A stretch of DNA of 64,000 bases from Alcaligenes ammonioxydans (GTDB lineage Bacteria > Pseudomonadota > Gammaproteobacteria > Burkholderiales > Burkholderiaceae_B): positions 372,001 through 436,000 of the forward strand of contig NZ_CP049362.1 in NCBI RefSeq assembly GCF_019343455.1. Reading direction: 5' to 3'. The notes under the pieces were generated by a model. It saw only the letters and a list, made by a program, of their open reading frames with translations. It had not been told where the DNA came from and searched no databases. The position numbers and the translations under genes were made by a program. How positions within the stretch are numbered: the first letter of the stretch is position 1; the number at the start of each line of letters is the position of its first letter. Shown piece after piece: positions 43,819 to 53,839 of the stretch.

Positions 43819-43841
43819 GATTTCCTTCCTTTAAGTTCTCC

Positions 43842-43869
43842 ATCTGGGGGCCGGGTAAAAAATTTCAAG
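43842..43869 (-). promoter_or_regulatory. sigma32 (heat-shock) promoter of hslVU
   Basis: Minus strand: CTTGAAA (43863-43869), 13-base spacer, CCCCAGAT (43842-43849), against the consensus CTTGAAA-N13/14-CCCCATNT. Transcription would start about 20 bases before the hslV ATG. Confidence 0.75.
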
Positions 43870-44113
43870 CGCGTGACAGCAGGAAGTTTTTTCAGGGCCT
43901 GGCGGGAGTTTGTCTTTGGGCAAGACAGAGGATAAGCGGGACGGAGGGCCAGGCCGTGCATGGCGCACTCAGCACGGTTCGGGCTGTGCCGCTTGTCAGG
44001 CTGCCCGCCCGCCGCCAGTTCTGCGTGTCAATCCGCTTTAGCTGCTGCGGGTTCGCCTGGGCCTACGTGTTTCCTGGCTGATTCGCCTGGCGGGGCGCGT
44101 GAAACGCAGGGGC

Positions 44114-44150
44114 AAAAAAAAGCCCGCCAGAATGATCAGGCGGGCTTTTT
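44114..44150 (-). terminator. terminator of dksA
   Basis: Stem AAAAGCCCGCC / GGCGGGCTTTT with a 10-base loop and T runs in both directions. Confidence 0.85.
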
Positions 44151-44175
44151 GTCGGGGCATGAGCGAATCAGCCCA

Positions 44176-44613
44176 TCAGTCCCCAAACATCTTTTGACGC
44201 TTCTCGCGACGCTCCTGGGCTTCCAGCGACAGGTTGGCGGTCGGGCGGGCCAGCAAACGGGGCAGGCCGATCGGCTCGCCGGTTTCCTCACACCAGCCGT
44301 ATTCGCCCGATTCGATCAGGGCGATGGACTGTTGCACTTTCTTGAGCAGCTTGCGCTCGCGATCGCGGGTTCGCAGTTCCAGAGCGTGTTCTTCCTCGAT
44401 CGTGGCACGGTCAGCTGGGTCAGGAACGAACTGGGTCTCACGCAGGTTTTCCGTGGTGGCACCCGCATTGGCCAGAATTTCCTGCTCAAGCTGGCGCAAA
44501 CGATGCTTGAAAAACTCCAGCTGGGCGGCGTTCATGTAGTCTGACTCAGGCATCGCCAAAAGCTCCTGCTCGGTCAGCAGGGTTGTAGTACTGTCATGTG
44601 ACTTAGTTGCCAT
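44176..44613 (-). CDS. dksA: RNA polymerase-binding transcription factor DksA (single-cysteine type)
   Basis: Works with ppGpp to adjust transcription initiation. 145 residues. The coiled coil carries the acidic tip DPADRATIEEEHALELRTRDRE (tip Asp/Asp-x-x-x-Ala region DPADRA). The C-terminal zinc-finger region reads WCEETGEPIGLPRLLARP and then TANLSLEAQ: only the first of the four usual cysteines remains (C..T..S..A pattern), so structural zinc is probably not needed. One-cysteine DksA is known in some Proteobacteria. It sits beside a COG0523 zinc-chaperone gene and close to zur/znu. Confidence 0.93.
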   Translation of the reverse strand: MATKSHDSTTTLLTEQELLAMPESDYMNAAQLEFFKHRLRQLEQEILANAGATTENLRETQFVPDPADRATIEEEHALELRTRDRERKLLKKVQQSIALIESGEYGWCEETGEPIGLPRLLARPTANLSLEAQERREKRQKMFGD

Positions 44614-44695
44614 GATGCTTACCTCTTGTTGACGTCTGGGAGCCTGTAACTGTCGTCACGCGCAATCGCTCCGCATTTACTGAATAATTATTAAT

Positions 44696-45796
44696 TCAGA
44701 CCAGGCAATTCTCCAGGCCCTGGGTGAATATATCTTGGGGCAGCTTGCGGCCAATAAAGACCAGCTTGGTGCCTTTCTTATCTTTGGCCAGCCAGGCATT
44801 GCCGGGCTCGGCGCTCATCATCATGTGTACGCCTTGAAAGAGCATACGACGATTGATGCCCTTCAGATACAGAATGCCTTTATAGCGCATCAGATCTGGT
44901 CCAAATACCTGAACAATGCCCGACAGGAAATCTTCGAGGCGTTCGGGGTCAAAAGGACGATCCGAACGGAACACGAAGGCTCCGATTTCGTCATTGTGAG
45001 CGGCGTGTCCGTGGTGATGATGGTGGTGATCGTGGCCGCAGCCCGGACCGCACTCGCCTTCATCGCCGTGGGCATGATCGTGGTGATGATCATGGTCGTC
45101 AGCCGCATCGGGATGCTGCTCTGCCAGGAATTGCGGATCAATGTCCAAAATGGAGTTCAGGTTGAAACCGCTGACTTCCAGCAAATCCTTGATATCGGTT
45201 TCACCAAAGTGAACCGGCGTAATGGTGGCCCGCGGATTGATACGGATCAGACGGGCGCGCAGGGCCTCGTACTCGGCATCGTTGACCAGATCTTTTTTGG
45301 AGATCAGCAGGCGGTCCGCAAAGCCAACCTGTTTCTGGGCTTCTTCCTGCTGGTCCAGCGTGGCCATGCCATGTTTGGCGTCCACCACGGTGATGACCGC
45401 GTCCAGCCGATAGTAGTCGGCAATATCATCGTCCATGAAGAAGGTCTGACAGACCGGGCCGGGGTTGGCCATGCCGGTGGTCTCGATGATGACGCGTTCA
45501 AACTTCAGCTCGCCCGCCTCGCGACGCACACGCAAATCGTTCAGGGTGCGCATCAGGTCGCCACGTACCGTGCAGCAGACGCAACCGTTGCTCAGCTCAA
45601 CGATTTCTTCTTCGGAGTCCTGTACCAACAACTCATTGTCGATGCCTTCCGGTCCGAATTCGTTCTCGATGACGGCAATGCGTCGACCGTGATATTCGCT
45701 CAGGATGCGCTTGAGCAGCGTGGTCTTGCCAGCGCCCAAAAAACCAGTCAGCACCGTGACTGGAACCATGTTTTTCAGATCTGATGCCGCGTTCAT
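44696..45796 (-). CDS. COG0523 (CobW/ZigA/YjiA-like) GTP-binding metallochaperone
   Basis: G3E-family GTPase expected to deliver zinc to client proteins. 366 residues from ATG 45796 (GAGG 7 bases upstream; the frame continues to 45874 without support). Walker A GFLGAGKTTLLKRIL near 17, the metal-binding motif GCVCC near 67, switch ETTGMANPGPV, and GTP-specificity ISKKDLV. A long His/Asp-rich loop (DDHDHHHDHAHGDEG, then CGHDHHHHHHGH) near residues 235-270 would bind zinc. The C-terminal CobW_C domain ends the protein. The neighbours dksA and zur support a zinc role. Confidence 0.93.
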   Translation of the reverse strand: MNAASDLKNMVPVTVLTGFLGAGKTTLLKRILSEYHGRRIAVIENEFGPEGIDNELLVQDSEEEIVELSNGCVCCTVRGDLMRTLNDLRVRREAGELKFERVIIETTGMANPGPVCQTFFMDDDIADYYRLDAVITVVDAKHGMATLDQQEEAQKQVGFADRLLISKKDLVNDAEYEALRARLIRINPRATITPVHFGETDIKDLLEVSGFNLNSILDIDPQFLAEQHPDAADDHDHHHDHAHGDEGECGPGCGHDHHHHHHGHAAHNDEIGAFVFRSDRPFDPERLEDFLSGIVQVFGPDLMRYKGILYLKGINRRMLFQGVHMMMSAEPGNAWLAKDKKGTKLVFIGRKLPQDIFTQGLENCLV

Positions 45797-45947
45797 AAAC
45801 ATGCCTCGCAGTGGCGGGCGAAAGGTACAAGGCACGGCCCTTGCCGCGGCTTCCTGTACCCCCCTGCTCCGCACGAAAACAACGTGCGATTACATCACAG
45901 CCTTGCCTGTTGGGCAAACGGTGATCTGTAAAAATTCACAGAGGTTT

Positions 45948-45979
45948 GCCAATCGATCGAGGAATATATACTGATTGGC
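45948..45979. promoter_or_regulatory. inverted repeat upstream of the COG0523 gene
   Basis: GCCAATC (45948-45954) and GATTGGC (45973-45979) flank an AT-rich TATATA core. It could be an operator or a promoter-region structure. It does not resemble the Zur box. Confidence 0.35.
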
Positions 45980-45995
45980 GGCAAAATACCATGTT

Positions 45996-46487
45996 TTAGC
46001 GGGCAGATAAGGGTTTTCGCTCGTTTTTAGCCGCGACGCAACGCTGGCACAGGCCGCGCAGCTCGGTTTCGTGGCCCGACAGGGCAAAGCCGGCACCGCG
46101 TACGCAGTCAGCCAGCCTTTGGCTCAGGTCCGGTGCGCACAGTTCCACCACGGTGCCACACTGGGTGCAGACAATCAGCAAGTCGTGGGGGTGGCCGCCG
46201 GCATCCACACAGGCAGTCCAGGCATTGACGGCATCCAGACGGTGGATCAGGCCTTCCTCTGTCAGAAAGTCCAGGGCGCGGTACACGGTAGGGGGCTTGG
46301 CCCCAGGCTGGAACTCGCGAACCAGATCCAGCAGTTCGTAGGCGCGCAAACTGCGCTGGGCCTGAATCAGGATTTCCAGTACCTGACGGCGAATTGAAGT
46401 CAGCCGTTTGCCGCGCTCCAGGCAAAGCTGGTCCGCGGTAGCAAGCTGGTCTTCAATGGCGGCGGGCGTAAGAATATGTACAGGCAT
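45996..46487 (-). CDS. zur: zinc uptake regulator Zur (Fur family)
   Basis: Represses zinc import genes when zinc is bound. 163 residues. The N-terminal winged helix includes RGKRLTSIRRQVLEILIQAQ and AKPPTVYRALDFLTEEGLIHRL (recognition helix PPTVYRALDFL). The C-terminal part has GHPHDLLIVCTQCG and LCQRCVAAK, the two CxxC zinc-site pairs, as in Zur. Divergent from the znu operon with a Zur box 18 bases before its start, so it is probably self-regulated. Confidence 0.92.
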   Translation of the reverse strand: MPVHILTPAAIEDQLATADQLCLERGKRLTSIRRQVLEILIQAQRSLRAYELLDLVREFQPGAKPPTVYRALDFLTEEGLIHRLDAVNAWTACVDAGGHPHDLLIVCTQCGTVVELCAPDLSQRLADCVRGAGFALSGHETELRGLCQRCVAAKNERKPLSAR

Positions 46488-46504
46488 GGCGCTTGATGGG
46501 TTGT

Positions 46505-46523
46505 TTGTTATGTTATAACATCT
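46505..46523. promoter_or_regulatory. Zur box between zur and znuCBA
   Basis: TTGTTATGTTATAACATCT, identical over 19 bp to the site in front of the TonB receptor (there on the other strand). It can serve both divergent transcripts. Confidence 0.88.
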
Positions 46524-46568
46524 TTAGAGAAATTAAATATCCTCATCCAGCCGCATTATCCCTGTTTC

Positions 46569-46718
46569 ATGTCCTGTCCTCAATTTCCCTCGACTTTCCG
46601 CAGTCCGGCGCCGCGCCGTTCGCTCTTGCTGGCCTCGGCCGGGCAGCGCGTACTGGGCGCTTTGTGCGTGGCTGCTGCGCTGTGGCTGCTGACGGCCTGG
46701 GCCATGGGCGCGTGGTAA
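46569..46718 (+). CDS. 49-aa membrane peptide at the head of the znu operon
   Basis: ATG 46569 to TAA 46718. The product has a basic N-terminus (STFRSPAPRRSLLL) and one hydrophobic helix (GALCVAAALWLLTAWAMGAW). The stop is 4 bases before the znuC start and about 45 bases after the Zur box, so it is the first reading frame of the zinc-uptake transcript. No strong ribosome site is visible. I do not recognise a family; it may assist the ZnuB permease or be a leader peptide. Confidence 0.5.
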   Translation: MSCPQFPSTFRSPAPRRSLLLASAGQRVLGALCVAAALWLLTAWAMGAW

Positions 46719-46722
46719 GGGC

Positions 46723-47445
46723 ATGAGTTCACATCAGACCTTGATCGAGCTGGATCATGTGGCGCTGGGCTGGAAAGACAAAATTGCTCTGCGTGATATC
46801 AGCGGTTGCTTTACCCGAGGCTCCTTGACAGCCATTGTGGGGCCAAACGGGGCGGGCAAGTCCACCTTACTCAGGGGCTTGACCGGGCAGATCAATCCGC
46901 TCAAGGGGCGGATTGTTGTCGATAGTGGCTTTTTGAATGAATTGGCCCTGTTGCCGCAGATGGGGGATCTGGACAAGAGCTTTCCCGTGACGGTGCATGA
47001 CCTGGTTGCCATGGGGGCCTGGAAGCGGGTCGGAGCCTGGGGCGGTTTCCCCAGGGCGGAGCATGAGCGGATTGCCCATGCGCTCGAACAGGTCGGTCTG
47101 GCGGACTTCGCCCGGCGTTCCATTGGCACCTTGTCGGGCGGGCAGCTACAGCGTGCCTTGTTTGCGCGCATGATCATGCAGGACGCCCAGATTCTGTTGC
47201 TGGACGAACCCTTTGCCGCGGTGGATCGCGCGACATCGGATGAATTGATGAGCTTGATTCTGGATTGGCATCAACAGGGCCGTACGGTCATGGCCGTGCT
47301 GCACGACCTGGATATGGTGCGTAGCTGCTTTCCGCAAACGGTGCTGCTTGCCGGACAAGTTGTTGCCTGGGGGGAAACCGAAGCCGTGCTGACGCCGGAG
47401 AATCTGCATCTGGCCCGGCATTTGTGCGCGGGGGACTATCTGTGA
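46723..47445 (+). CDS. znuC: zinc ABC transporter ATP-binding protein ZnuC
   Basis: 240-residue ABC ATPase: Walker A GPNGAGKSTLLRGLTG near 38, Q-loop LPQMGDLDKS, signature LSGGQLQRALFAR, Walker B ILLLDEPFAAVD and H-loop AVLHDLDMV. It drives zinc import with ZnuB and ZnuA. TAAGGG precedes the ATG. The stop overlaps the znuB start (TGATG). Confidence 0.93.
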   Translation: MSSHQTLIELDHVALGWKDKIALRDISGCFTRGSLTAIVGPNGAGKSTLLRGLTGQINPLKGRIVVDSGFLNELALLPQMGDLDKSFPVTVHDLVAMGAWKRVGAWGGFPRAEHERIAHALEQVGLADFARRSIGTLSGGQLQRALFARMIMQDAQILLLDEPFAAVDRATSDELMSLILDWHQQGRTVMAVLHDLDMVRSCFPQTVLLAGQVVAWGETEAVLTPENLHLARHLCAGDYL

Positions 47446-48343
47446 TGGCACTCATTGATGTTCTGTTCGGCCCTTTCATGGACTTTGGCTTCATGAAGCG
47501 CGCTCTGGCCGGCTCCTTCGCCCTGGCCGCAGCGGCCGGGCCGTTGGGCGTGTTTCTGGTGCTGCGTCGCATGAGTCTGATGGGCGATGCCATGGCGCAT
47601 GCCATTTTGCCTGGGGTGGCGGTGGGGTTTCTGACGGCCGGCCTGTCTTTAAGTGCGATGGCCATAGGGGGCATGATTACGGGCCTGGTGGTGGCCTTGC
47701 TGGCCGGATTGGTCGCGCGCCTGACTCCACAGCGTGAGGACGCCAGTTTCGCCGCCTTTTATCTGGTGTCTCTGGGGTTGGGGGTGCTGCTGGTGTCGCT
47801 GCGCGGCTCCAATATGGATTTGATTCATGTGCTGTTTGGGACGGTACTGGGCCTGGATGATGCGTCCTTGCTGCTGGTCACCAGCAGCACGACGGTCACC
47901 TTGGTGATCCTCGCGCTGGTCTTTCGGCCCCTGGTGCTGGAGTGTATGGACCCGATTTTTTTACGCACCCAAGGGGGCCGCGGCTCGCTGGTTCATATGC
48001 TGTTTTTGTTCATGCTGGTCATTACCCTGGTGGCCGGCTTTCAGGTTCTGGGGACCTTGATGGTGGTGGGGATCATGATGCTGCCCGCTGCCTCGGCCCG
48101 GTTCTGGGTGTATTCCGTGGGCCGGCAAATGCTGGTGGCGGCCTTGCTCGGCATGATCAGCGCGTATCTGGGCTTGCTGTTTTCCTACTACTACAACGTG
48201 CCGGCCTCTCCCGCGATCATTCTGGCGGCTGGTGCGTTTTACTTTCTTTCCATCACCTTTGGCCCTCAAGGCGGTTTGCTGCGTGCGTATTCCCAATGGC
48301 GCGCGCGGCGTCGGCGCATGGCCTCTCTCTTGGAGCATGATCG

Positions 48344-48347
<4 letters not shown>
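47445..48347 (+). CDS. znuB: zinc ABC transporter permease ZnuB
   Basis: 300-residue ABC-3 family permease with 8-9 membrane helices; VFLVLRRMSLMGDAMAHAILPGVAVGF (core RRMSLMGDAMAHAILPG) is the family signature, and LGTLMVVGIMMLPAASARF another. ATG 47445 overlaps the znuC stop; its end overlaps the znuA start (ATGA). Confidence 0.93.
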
Positions 48348-49390
<1,043 letters not shown>

Positions 49391-49391
49391 T

Positions 49392-50432
49392 TCACTCCTC
49401 CGGCTTGTCACTGGCCCGGTTCTTGCGTTGTGCCCGAGGGTGGGCCTGATCGTAAGCTTGGGCCAGGTGCTGAAAGTCCAGCCGTGTATAGATCTGGGTG
49501 GTAGAGATATTGGTATGACCCAAGAGCTCCTGTACCGCCCGCAAGTCCTGGGCCGATTGCAGCAAATGGCTGGCAAAGCTGTGACGCAGGCTATGGGGAT
49601 GCACATGAACGGGCAGGCCGCTGGCGCGGGCGTAGTTTTCCAGTTCCTGCTGCACGACACGCGGGTGGATCCGCGCTCCTCGTGCCCCCAGAAACAGCGC
49701 GGCATCGGCATCTGCGTTAGGGGCCAGCGAGGCCAGAATCGGACGTTTTTTCAGCCACGCCTGCAAGGCCTGGGCGGCCTTCTCGCCAACCGGCAGGCGC
49801 CGCGTCTTGCCACCTTTACCACTCACAAGCAGTTCGCGCTCTTGCAGCAATAACCAGCTTTTGGATTGATGCTGGGGGCTTTGGTGATAATGGGTGTCCA
49901 GGCTGACCAGTTCGGCCAGGCGCAGTCCGCTGGAATAAAACAGCTCGAACATGGCCTGATTGCGCAAACTGACCGGATCGTCCTGAATAGGTGCGCTGGC
50001 GTGGTCCAGCAGTTGCTGGGTCTGGTCTACGGACAGTGCTTTGGGCAGAGGTCGGCCTATCCGGGGAGCCTTCAGGCTGGCGGCAGGATTCAAGGGCCAG
50101 CCCAGCGCTTGGGTACGCGACTGATAATAGCCGCGCCAGGCAGCCAGAATGCGGGCCAGACTGCGTGGTGCCATGCCTTGGGCATGCAAGCGGGCCGCGG
50201 CCTGCCGTAACTGGCTTTGATTCAGCGTGTCGGGGTCGGTGCCGGGATGCTGCGCCAGCAAATGACGTAAGTCGTTCCGGTACGCACTGAGTGTGTGTTC
50301 CGAATAGCGTTTTTCCTGCCTGAGTTGATTTAGCCAGTTTTGCATGGCCGGACTGAGCACCGGGTGGGCGACAGATTGCCCGGGCGAGTGGTCCTTGCTA
50401 GCGGTGCAGTCTGGTTTTTTCAGGCCGGACAT
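49392..50432 (-). CDS. xerC: tyrosine recombinase XerC
   Basis: Resolves chromosome dimers at dif with XerD. 346 residues. The N-terminal SAM-like domain (WLNQLRQEKRYSEHTLSAYR) precedes the catalytic domain with Arg in SSGLRLAELVSL, Lys in VSGKGGKTRRLPV, HSLRHSFASHLL (His..Arg), LGHTNISTTQIYTRL (His and nucleophile Tyr). The start overlaps the DUF484 stop by 13 bases. The gene order dapF-DUF484-xerC is conserved in many Proteobacteria and separates XerC from XerD. Confidence 0.93.
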   Translation of the reverse strand: MSGLKKPDCTASKDHSPGQSVAHPVLSPAMQNWLNQLRQEKRYSEHTLSAYRNDLRHLLAQHPGTDPDTLNQSQLRQAAARLHAQGMAPRSLARILAAWRGYYQSRTQALGWPLNPAASLKAPRIGRPLPKALSVDQTQQLLDHASAPIQDDPVSLRNQAMFELFYSSGLRLAELVSLDTHYHQSPQHQSKSWLLLQERELLVSGKGGKTRRLPVGEKAAQALQAWLKKRPILASLAPNADADAALFLGARGARIHPRVVQQELENYARASGLPVHVHPHSLRHSFASHLLQSAQDLRAVQELLGHTNISTTQIYTRLDFQHLAQAYDQAHPRAQRKNRASDKPEE

Positions 50433-51097
50433 TCGTTTTGATTAATACGGCTGGGTTTGTGTAAACGCTGCAAGGCCGCGCTGCACAGTTCGCCGATGCC
50501 TTCCAGAAAGTCGGTGCCCATATCGACGGTAAAGCGAGAGTCCTCGGGGGAACCCAGCACCAGCAGGCCAAACAAGGCATCGGATTCGGGGAATCTCAAG
50601 GGCACGATCGCTACTGACTGGGCATCCTGCTGCAGGTCAGCCAGAAAGTCTTGTTCACGCCGGGGACCGCAATAGGGTTTGAGCAAGGTATAGGCCCAAC
50701 TGACCAAGGGGTCATCGGCCAGTACCTCGTCCGGATTCCAGCAATGCAGGCGCACGACTGGCATCTCGAAGATGCGTTCCAAGCTGCTGCAAATCAGAGC
50801 GGGCAAGGCCGCGGGATCAGACTCGGCCAGCATCTGGCAGTTCCATTGATGCAATTGGCGCGAGATTTTTTCATTGCCCCGGGCATTGGCCACCAGCATG
50901 GCCAGTTGGCGTTCGGTTTTCTTGCCGCGTTCGCGCAGTAGCATGATCTGGCGCTCGCCCAGGGAAATGGCGCGGCTTTGATGCGGGTGGGGCACCATCA
51001 GCTTGGCAAAAACGTCGGCGTGTGCGTCGAAAAAATCAGGGTTGGCTTTCAAAAACTGGGCCACGTCCACGGCGCTAAGGCTGTTGGGGGTATCCAT
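50420..51097 (-). CDS. DUF484 family protein
   Basis: 225 residues, GAF-like domain of unknown function. AVDVAQFLKANPDFFDAHADVFAKLMVPHPH is the family start (FLKANPDFFDAHADVFAKL), with GRQIMLLRERGKK-like ERQIMLLRERGKKTERQLAML next, and the GAF-type half ending GTDFLEGIGELCSAAL. ATG 51097 was chosen, 2 bases after the dapF stop. Always found between dapF and xerC; its role is not known. Confidence 0.9.
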   Translation of the reverse strand: MDTPNSLSAVDVAQFLKANPDFFDAHADVFAKLMVPHPHQSRAISLGERQIMLLRERGKKTERQLAMLVANARGNEKISRQLHQWNCQMLAESDPAALPALICSSLERIFEMPVVRLHCWNPDEVLADDPLVSWAYTLLKPYCGPRREQDFLADLQQDAQSVAIVPLRFPESDALFGLLVLGSPEDSRFTVDMGTDFLEGIGELCSAALQRLHKPSRINQNECPA

Positions 51098-51099
51098 GT

Positions 51100-52023
51100 C
51101 TAGAAGGTTTCCTTTCTGGCTACGGATGCACACAGTGCATCAATATCGACTTGTCCGGTAAAGACGGTTTGGGCCGGGCCGCTCATGCGTAGCGCCTGTC
51201 CGTCCCATTCAATGCGTAGACTGCCTCCACGAGTATCAACGACAACCGGGCTTTGGAGCAATCCCCGGCGTATGCCTGCCACCACAGCCGCACAGGCGCC
51301 GGTCCCGCAGGCCAGCGTTTCACCCGCACCGCGTTCGTAGACGCGCAGCTTGATATGGTGGGGATCAAGAATTTGCATGAACCCGGCGTTGACCTTGTGG
51401 GCAAAACGGGGGTGGGACTCGATAAACGGGCCGACCGTGGCAACGGGAGCCTGCTTGAGGTCATCGACTACTTGCACCGCATGGGGATTGGAGATGGACA
51501 CCAGCGACAGGGAGACGGGTTCGGCTTGATCGGGCACGGGCAGCAGCCACAGCGTATCCTCGCCCTGAGCTTTCTGTTCCAGCCCGCTTGGGTCAAAAGC
51601 AACATCGGCCGGCGTAAATCGGGTGGTGCCCATCATGACCTCCACGCCGCGCTCCGGATCATCATTCAAGCTGATGATGCCGGTGCGAATTTGCGCACGC
51701 AAAGGGTTGGCCGACGACAGGCCTTGCTCATGCACGAAGCGGACAAAGCACCGCGCGCCATTGCCGCAATGTTCGACCTCGCCGCCGTCGGCGTTGAAGA
51801 TCCGGTATCGGAAGTCGGCGCCGGCTTCGGTTGCCGCCTCCACCAGCAAAATCTGATCGGCACCAATCCCGAAATGGCGATCTGCCAGAGCGCGGGCTCG
51901 TTCCGGTGTCAGTTCGATGTCCTGCGTCACACCATCCAGCATGACAAAGTCATTGCCCGCACCGTGCATTTTGCTGAAATGCCAGATTGTGGCTGCGGGT
52001 TGGGGTGCAGGAGAGCGATGCAT
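51100..52023 (-). CDS. dapF: diaminopimelate epimerase
   Basis: Converts LL- to meso-diaminopimelate for lysine and peptidoglycan. 307 residues, somewhat longer than usual by an N-terminal dozen and a mid insert. Catalytic cysteines in [13 protein letters not shown] (near 87) and [14 protein letters not shown] (near 240). [16 protein letters not shown] opens the fold. It starts the dapF-DUF484-xerC operon, 8 bases after an acyltransferase gene upstream, so the lipid A genes may be transcribed with it. Confidence 0.95.
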   Translation of the reverse strand: MHRSPAPQPAATIWHFSKMHGAGNDFVMLDGVTQDIELTPERARALADRHFGIGADQILLVEAATEAGADFRYRIFNADGGEVEHCGNGARCFVRFVHEQGLSSANPLRAQIRTGIISLNDDPERGVEVMMGTTRFTPADVAFDPSGLEQKAQGEDTLWLLPVPDQAEPVSLSLVSISNPHAVQVVDDLKQAPVATVGPFIESHPRFAHKVNAGFMQILDPHHIKLRVYERGAGETLACGTGACAAVVAGIRRGLLQSPVVVDTRGGSLRIEWDGQALRMSGPAQTVFTGQVDIDALCASVARKETF

Positions 52024-52031
52024 GATGGGGC

Positions 52032-52922
52032 CTAGTAGATGCCGGGTTGCCCTTCAGGGCGGGTTTTGAAGCGTCGATGTACCCAATAATACTGCGGCGG
52101 GTCCTCGCGCACATAGTTTTCGATCAGGGCATTCATGCGTTCGGTGGCCTCTTCCAGGCTGCCTTCACCCGGAAAGTCGGCCATGGGTTCCAGCACCTGA
52201 ATATGGTAGTGGCCGGTTTGTGCGTCCAGTCGCGAAATCACCGGAATGACCAGCGCGTCCTGGTTTCGGGCGATCTGCGCGGTGGACAACAGCGTGGCCG
52301 CCGGAACATTGAAAAAGGGCACGAACGCCGCGCCTTTGGTGCCGAAATCCATATCGGGCAGGTAATAAATTGGCTGACCCTTTTGCAGCGCGCGCATCAG
52401 GCCGCGAATACCGTCCTTGCGTGAGATCAGCGGCACCGAGGAAAAGCGGCTGCGGCCTTCATACATCAGGCGATCCACATGGGGGTCGCGTTGCGGAGTG
52501 TAGAACGCCACCAAGGGTGAAATGGACATGGACAGTCGTGTGCCCGCTGCGTCCATCCCCAGGAAATGCGGGACCAGCAGCATGACCTTGCGGCCTTGTT
52601 CCAGGGCTTGGGTAATGTGTTCTTCACCCGTCAGGTGCAGGGTGTTCAAAATGGTGCTGGGCAGGCCGAACCAAAGCAGGCCCCGGTCCAGATAGGATTG
52701 AGCCAGCAAGCGAAAGTGCTGCTTTTCCCATTCACGACGGGTGCTTTCGGGGGTGTCGGGAAAACACAGGTCCAGATTGGTACGCACAATATGCCGGCGG
52801 CGCGAGGCAAAGCGATGTACCAGTCCGCCCAGCACAGTGCCCCAACGCTGGCGCGTGCGTACCGGGACACGGCCAAAATAGGAAAAAACGGATTGGAGCA
52901 GCGGGTAAGAATTAAAACTCAT
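52032..52922 (-). CDS. lysophospholipid acyltransferase, LpxL/HtrB family (second copy)
   Basis: 296 residues, inner-membrane lipid A late acyltransferase. The catalytic HX4D is in [16 protein letters not shown] (about 118-125); [37 protein letters not shown] and [14 protein letters not shown] are conserved. It overlaps the preceding paralogue by 4 bases. Which acyl position it modifies cannot be told. Confidence 0.9.
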   Translation of the reverse strand: MSFNSYPLLQSVFSYFGRVPVRTRQRWGTVLGGLVHRFASRRRHIVRTNLDLCFPDTPESTRREWEKQHFRLLAQSYLDRGLLWFGLPSTILNTLHLTGEEHITQALEQGRKVMLLVPHFLGMDAAGTRLSMSISPLVAFYTPQRDPHVDRLMYEGRSRFSSVPLISRKDGIRGLMRALQKGQPIYYLPDMDFGTKGAAFVPFFNVPAATLLSTAQIARNQDALVIPVISRLDAQTGHYHIQVLEPMADFPGEGSLEEATERMNALIENYVREDPPQYYWVHRRFKTRPEGQPGIY

Positions 52923-53773
52923 GGGGTGGTATCGCCAGGCAAAGGGGGCGCATCGTGAGGAATTTTGTAGCGGTTATAGCCCCACAGGTATTGGGTGGGG
53001 AAGCGCCGGATCATGGTTTCCATGGACTGGTTGATCAGGGTAGCCAGTTCTGTCGGGTCCTCGGGCAAGGGCTCGGGCAGACGCAAGGTATGGATATGCC
53101 ATCCACGACCTTTGGGCAGGCGCTCGGCAGCAGTCACAATCACAGGCACGTTGGATTGGCGTGCCAGCTTGCCCGCCAGCGTCATTGTCAGGGCAGGGCG
53201 ACCAAAGAATGGCGCCCATACACCATCTCCGCCGCTGGGAACCTGATCGGGCAACATGCCGACCGACTCGCCCCGGCGAAAAGCACGAACCAGCTCGCGC
53301 ACGCCTTTGATATTGGCCGGAACGGCATGCAAACCGGGTAGCTCGCGCGACTCGACCATCAAGGGTTCCAGAAACGCCTGACGGGGTGGGCGGAACATCA
53401 CGGTCATCGGGTCCACGCCGGAAAAATAGCGTGCAATCATTTCAAAACAGCCCAGGTGCGGAGTCAGATACAGTATGCCGCGACCCTCGGCCAGCGTTTC
53501 CTGGACCAGGGGCAGATTGTCGATTGTGCAGCGCTCCAGACAGGCTTGTGGATGCAGCCAGACGCGGGGGGTTTCCACAATCATGGCCCCTGTCTGCCCG
53601 GCCGCTTGTCGAAAAAAAGCGGGAGAGTCGTAGCCCGCTTGGCGACAGTGACTTTGCAAACGGCGGCGATAGCGTCCCGGAAAGGCGTAAATCAGGCGCC
53701 CAACCCCGTTGCCCAGAAAATGCAGGGCGGGTAAAGGCAGACGAGCCAACAAGCGCAAAAGAGCCACTAGCAT
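52919..53773 (-). CDS. lysophospholipid acyltransferase, LpxL/HtrB family (first copy)
   Basis: 284 residues. Catalytic HX4E in TPHLGCFEMIARYF (about 106), MFRPPRQAFLEPLM, GMLPDQVPSGGDGVWAPFFG and QYLWGYNRYKIP. It differs from its neighbour in having Glu instead of Asp in the active-site motif. First gene of the operon that continues through dapF to xerC; divergent from metK. Confidence 0.9.
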   Translation of the reverse strand: MLVALLRLLARLPLPALHFLGNGVGRLIYAFPGRYRRRLQSHCRQAGYDSPAFFRQAAGQTGAMIVETPRVWLHPQACLERCTIDNLPLVQETLAEGRGILYLTPHLGCFEMIARYFSGVDPMTVMFRPPRQAFLEPLMVESRELPGLHAVPANIKGVRELVRAFRRGESVGMLPDQVPSGGDGVWAPFFGRPALTMTLAGKLARQSNVPVIVTAAERLPKGRGWHIHTLRLPEPLPEDPTELATLINQSMETMIRRFPTQYLWGYNRYKIPHDAPPLPGDTTP

Positions 53774-53839
53774 GGGCCAGACAATCCTTTAAAGTGAAGT
53801 TTTGCTGAAATAAATACGTATTTTCGCTTAAAATGGAAT

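Larger units (their letters stand above)
43819..44175. other. upstream region of hslV and downstream region of dksA
   Basis: About 360 bases. Contains the heat-shock promoter of hslVU at the left and the dksA terminator at 44114-44150. Open frames crossing it are antisense to dksA and unsupported. Confidence 0.6.

Noticed and set aside
43960..44544. 194-codon open frame opposite dksA
   Set aside because: Antisense to dksA and its terminator, no supporting signals.
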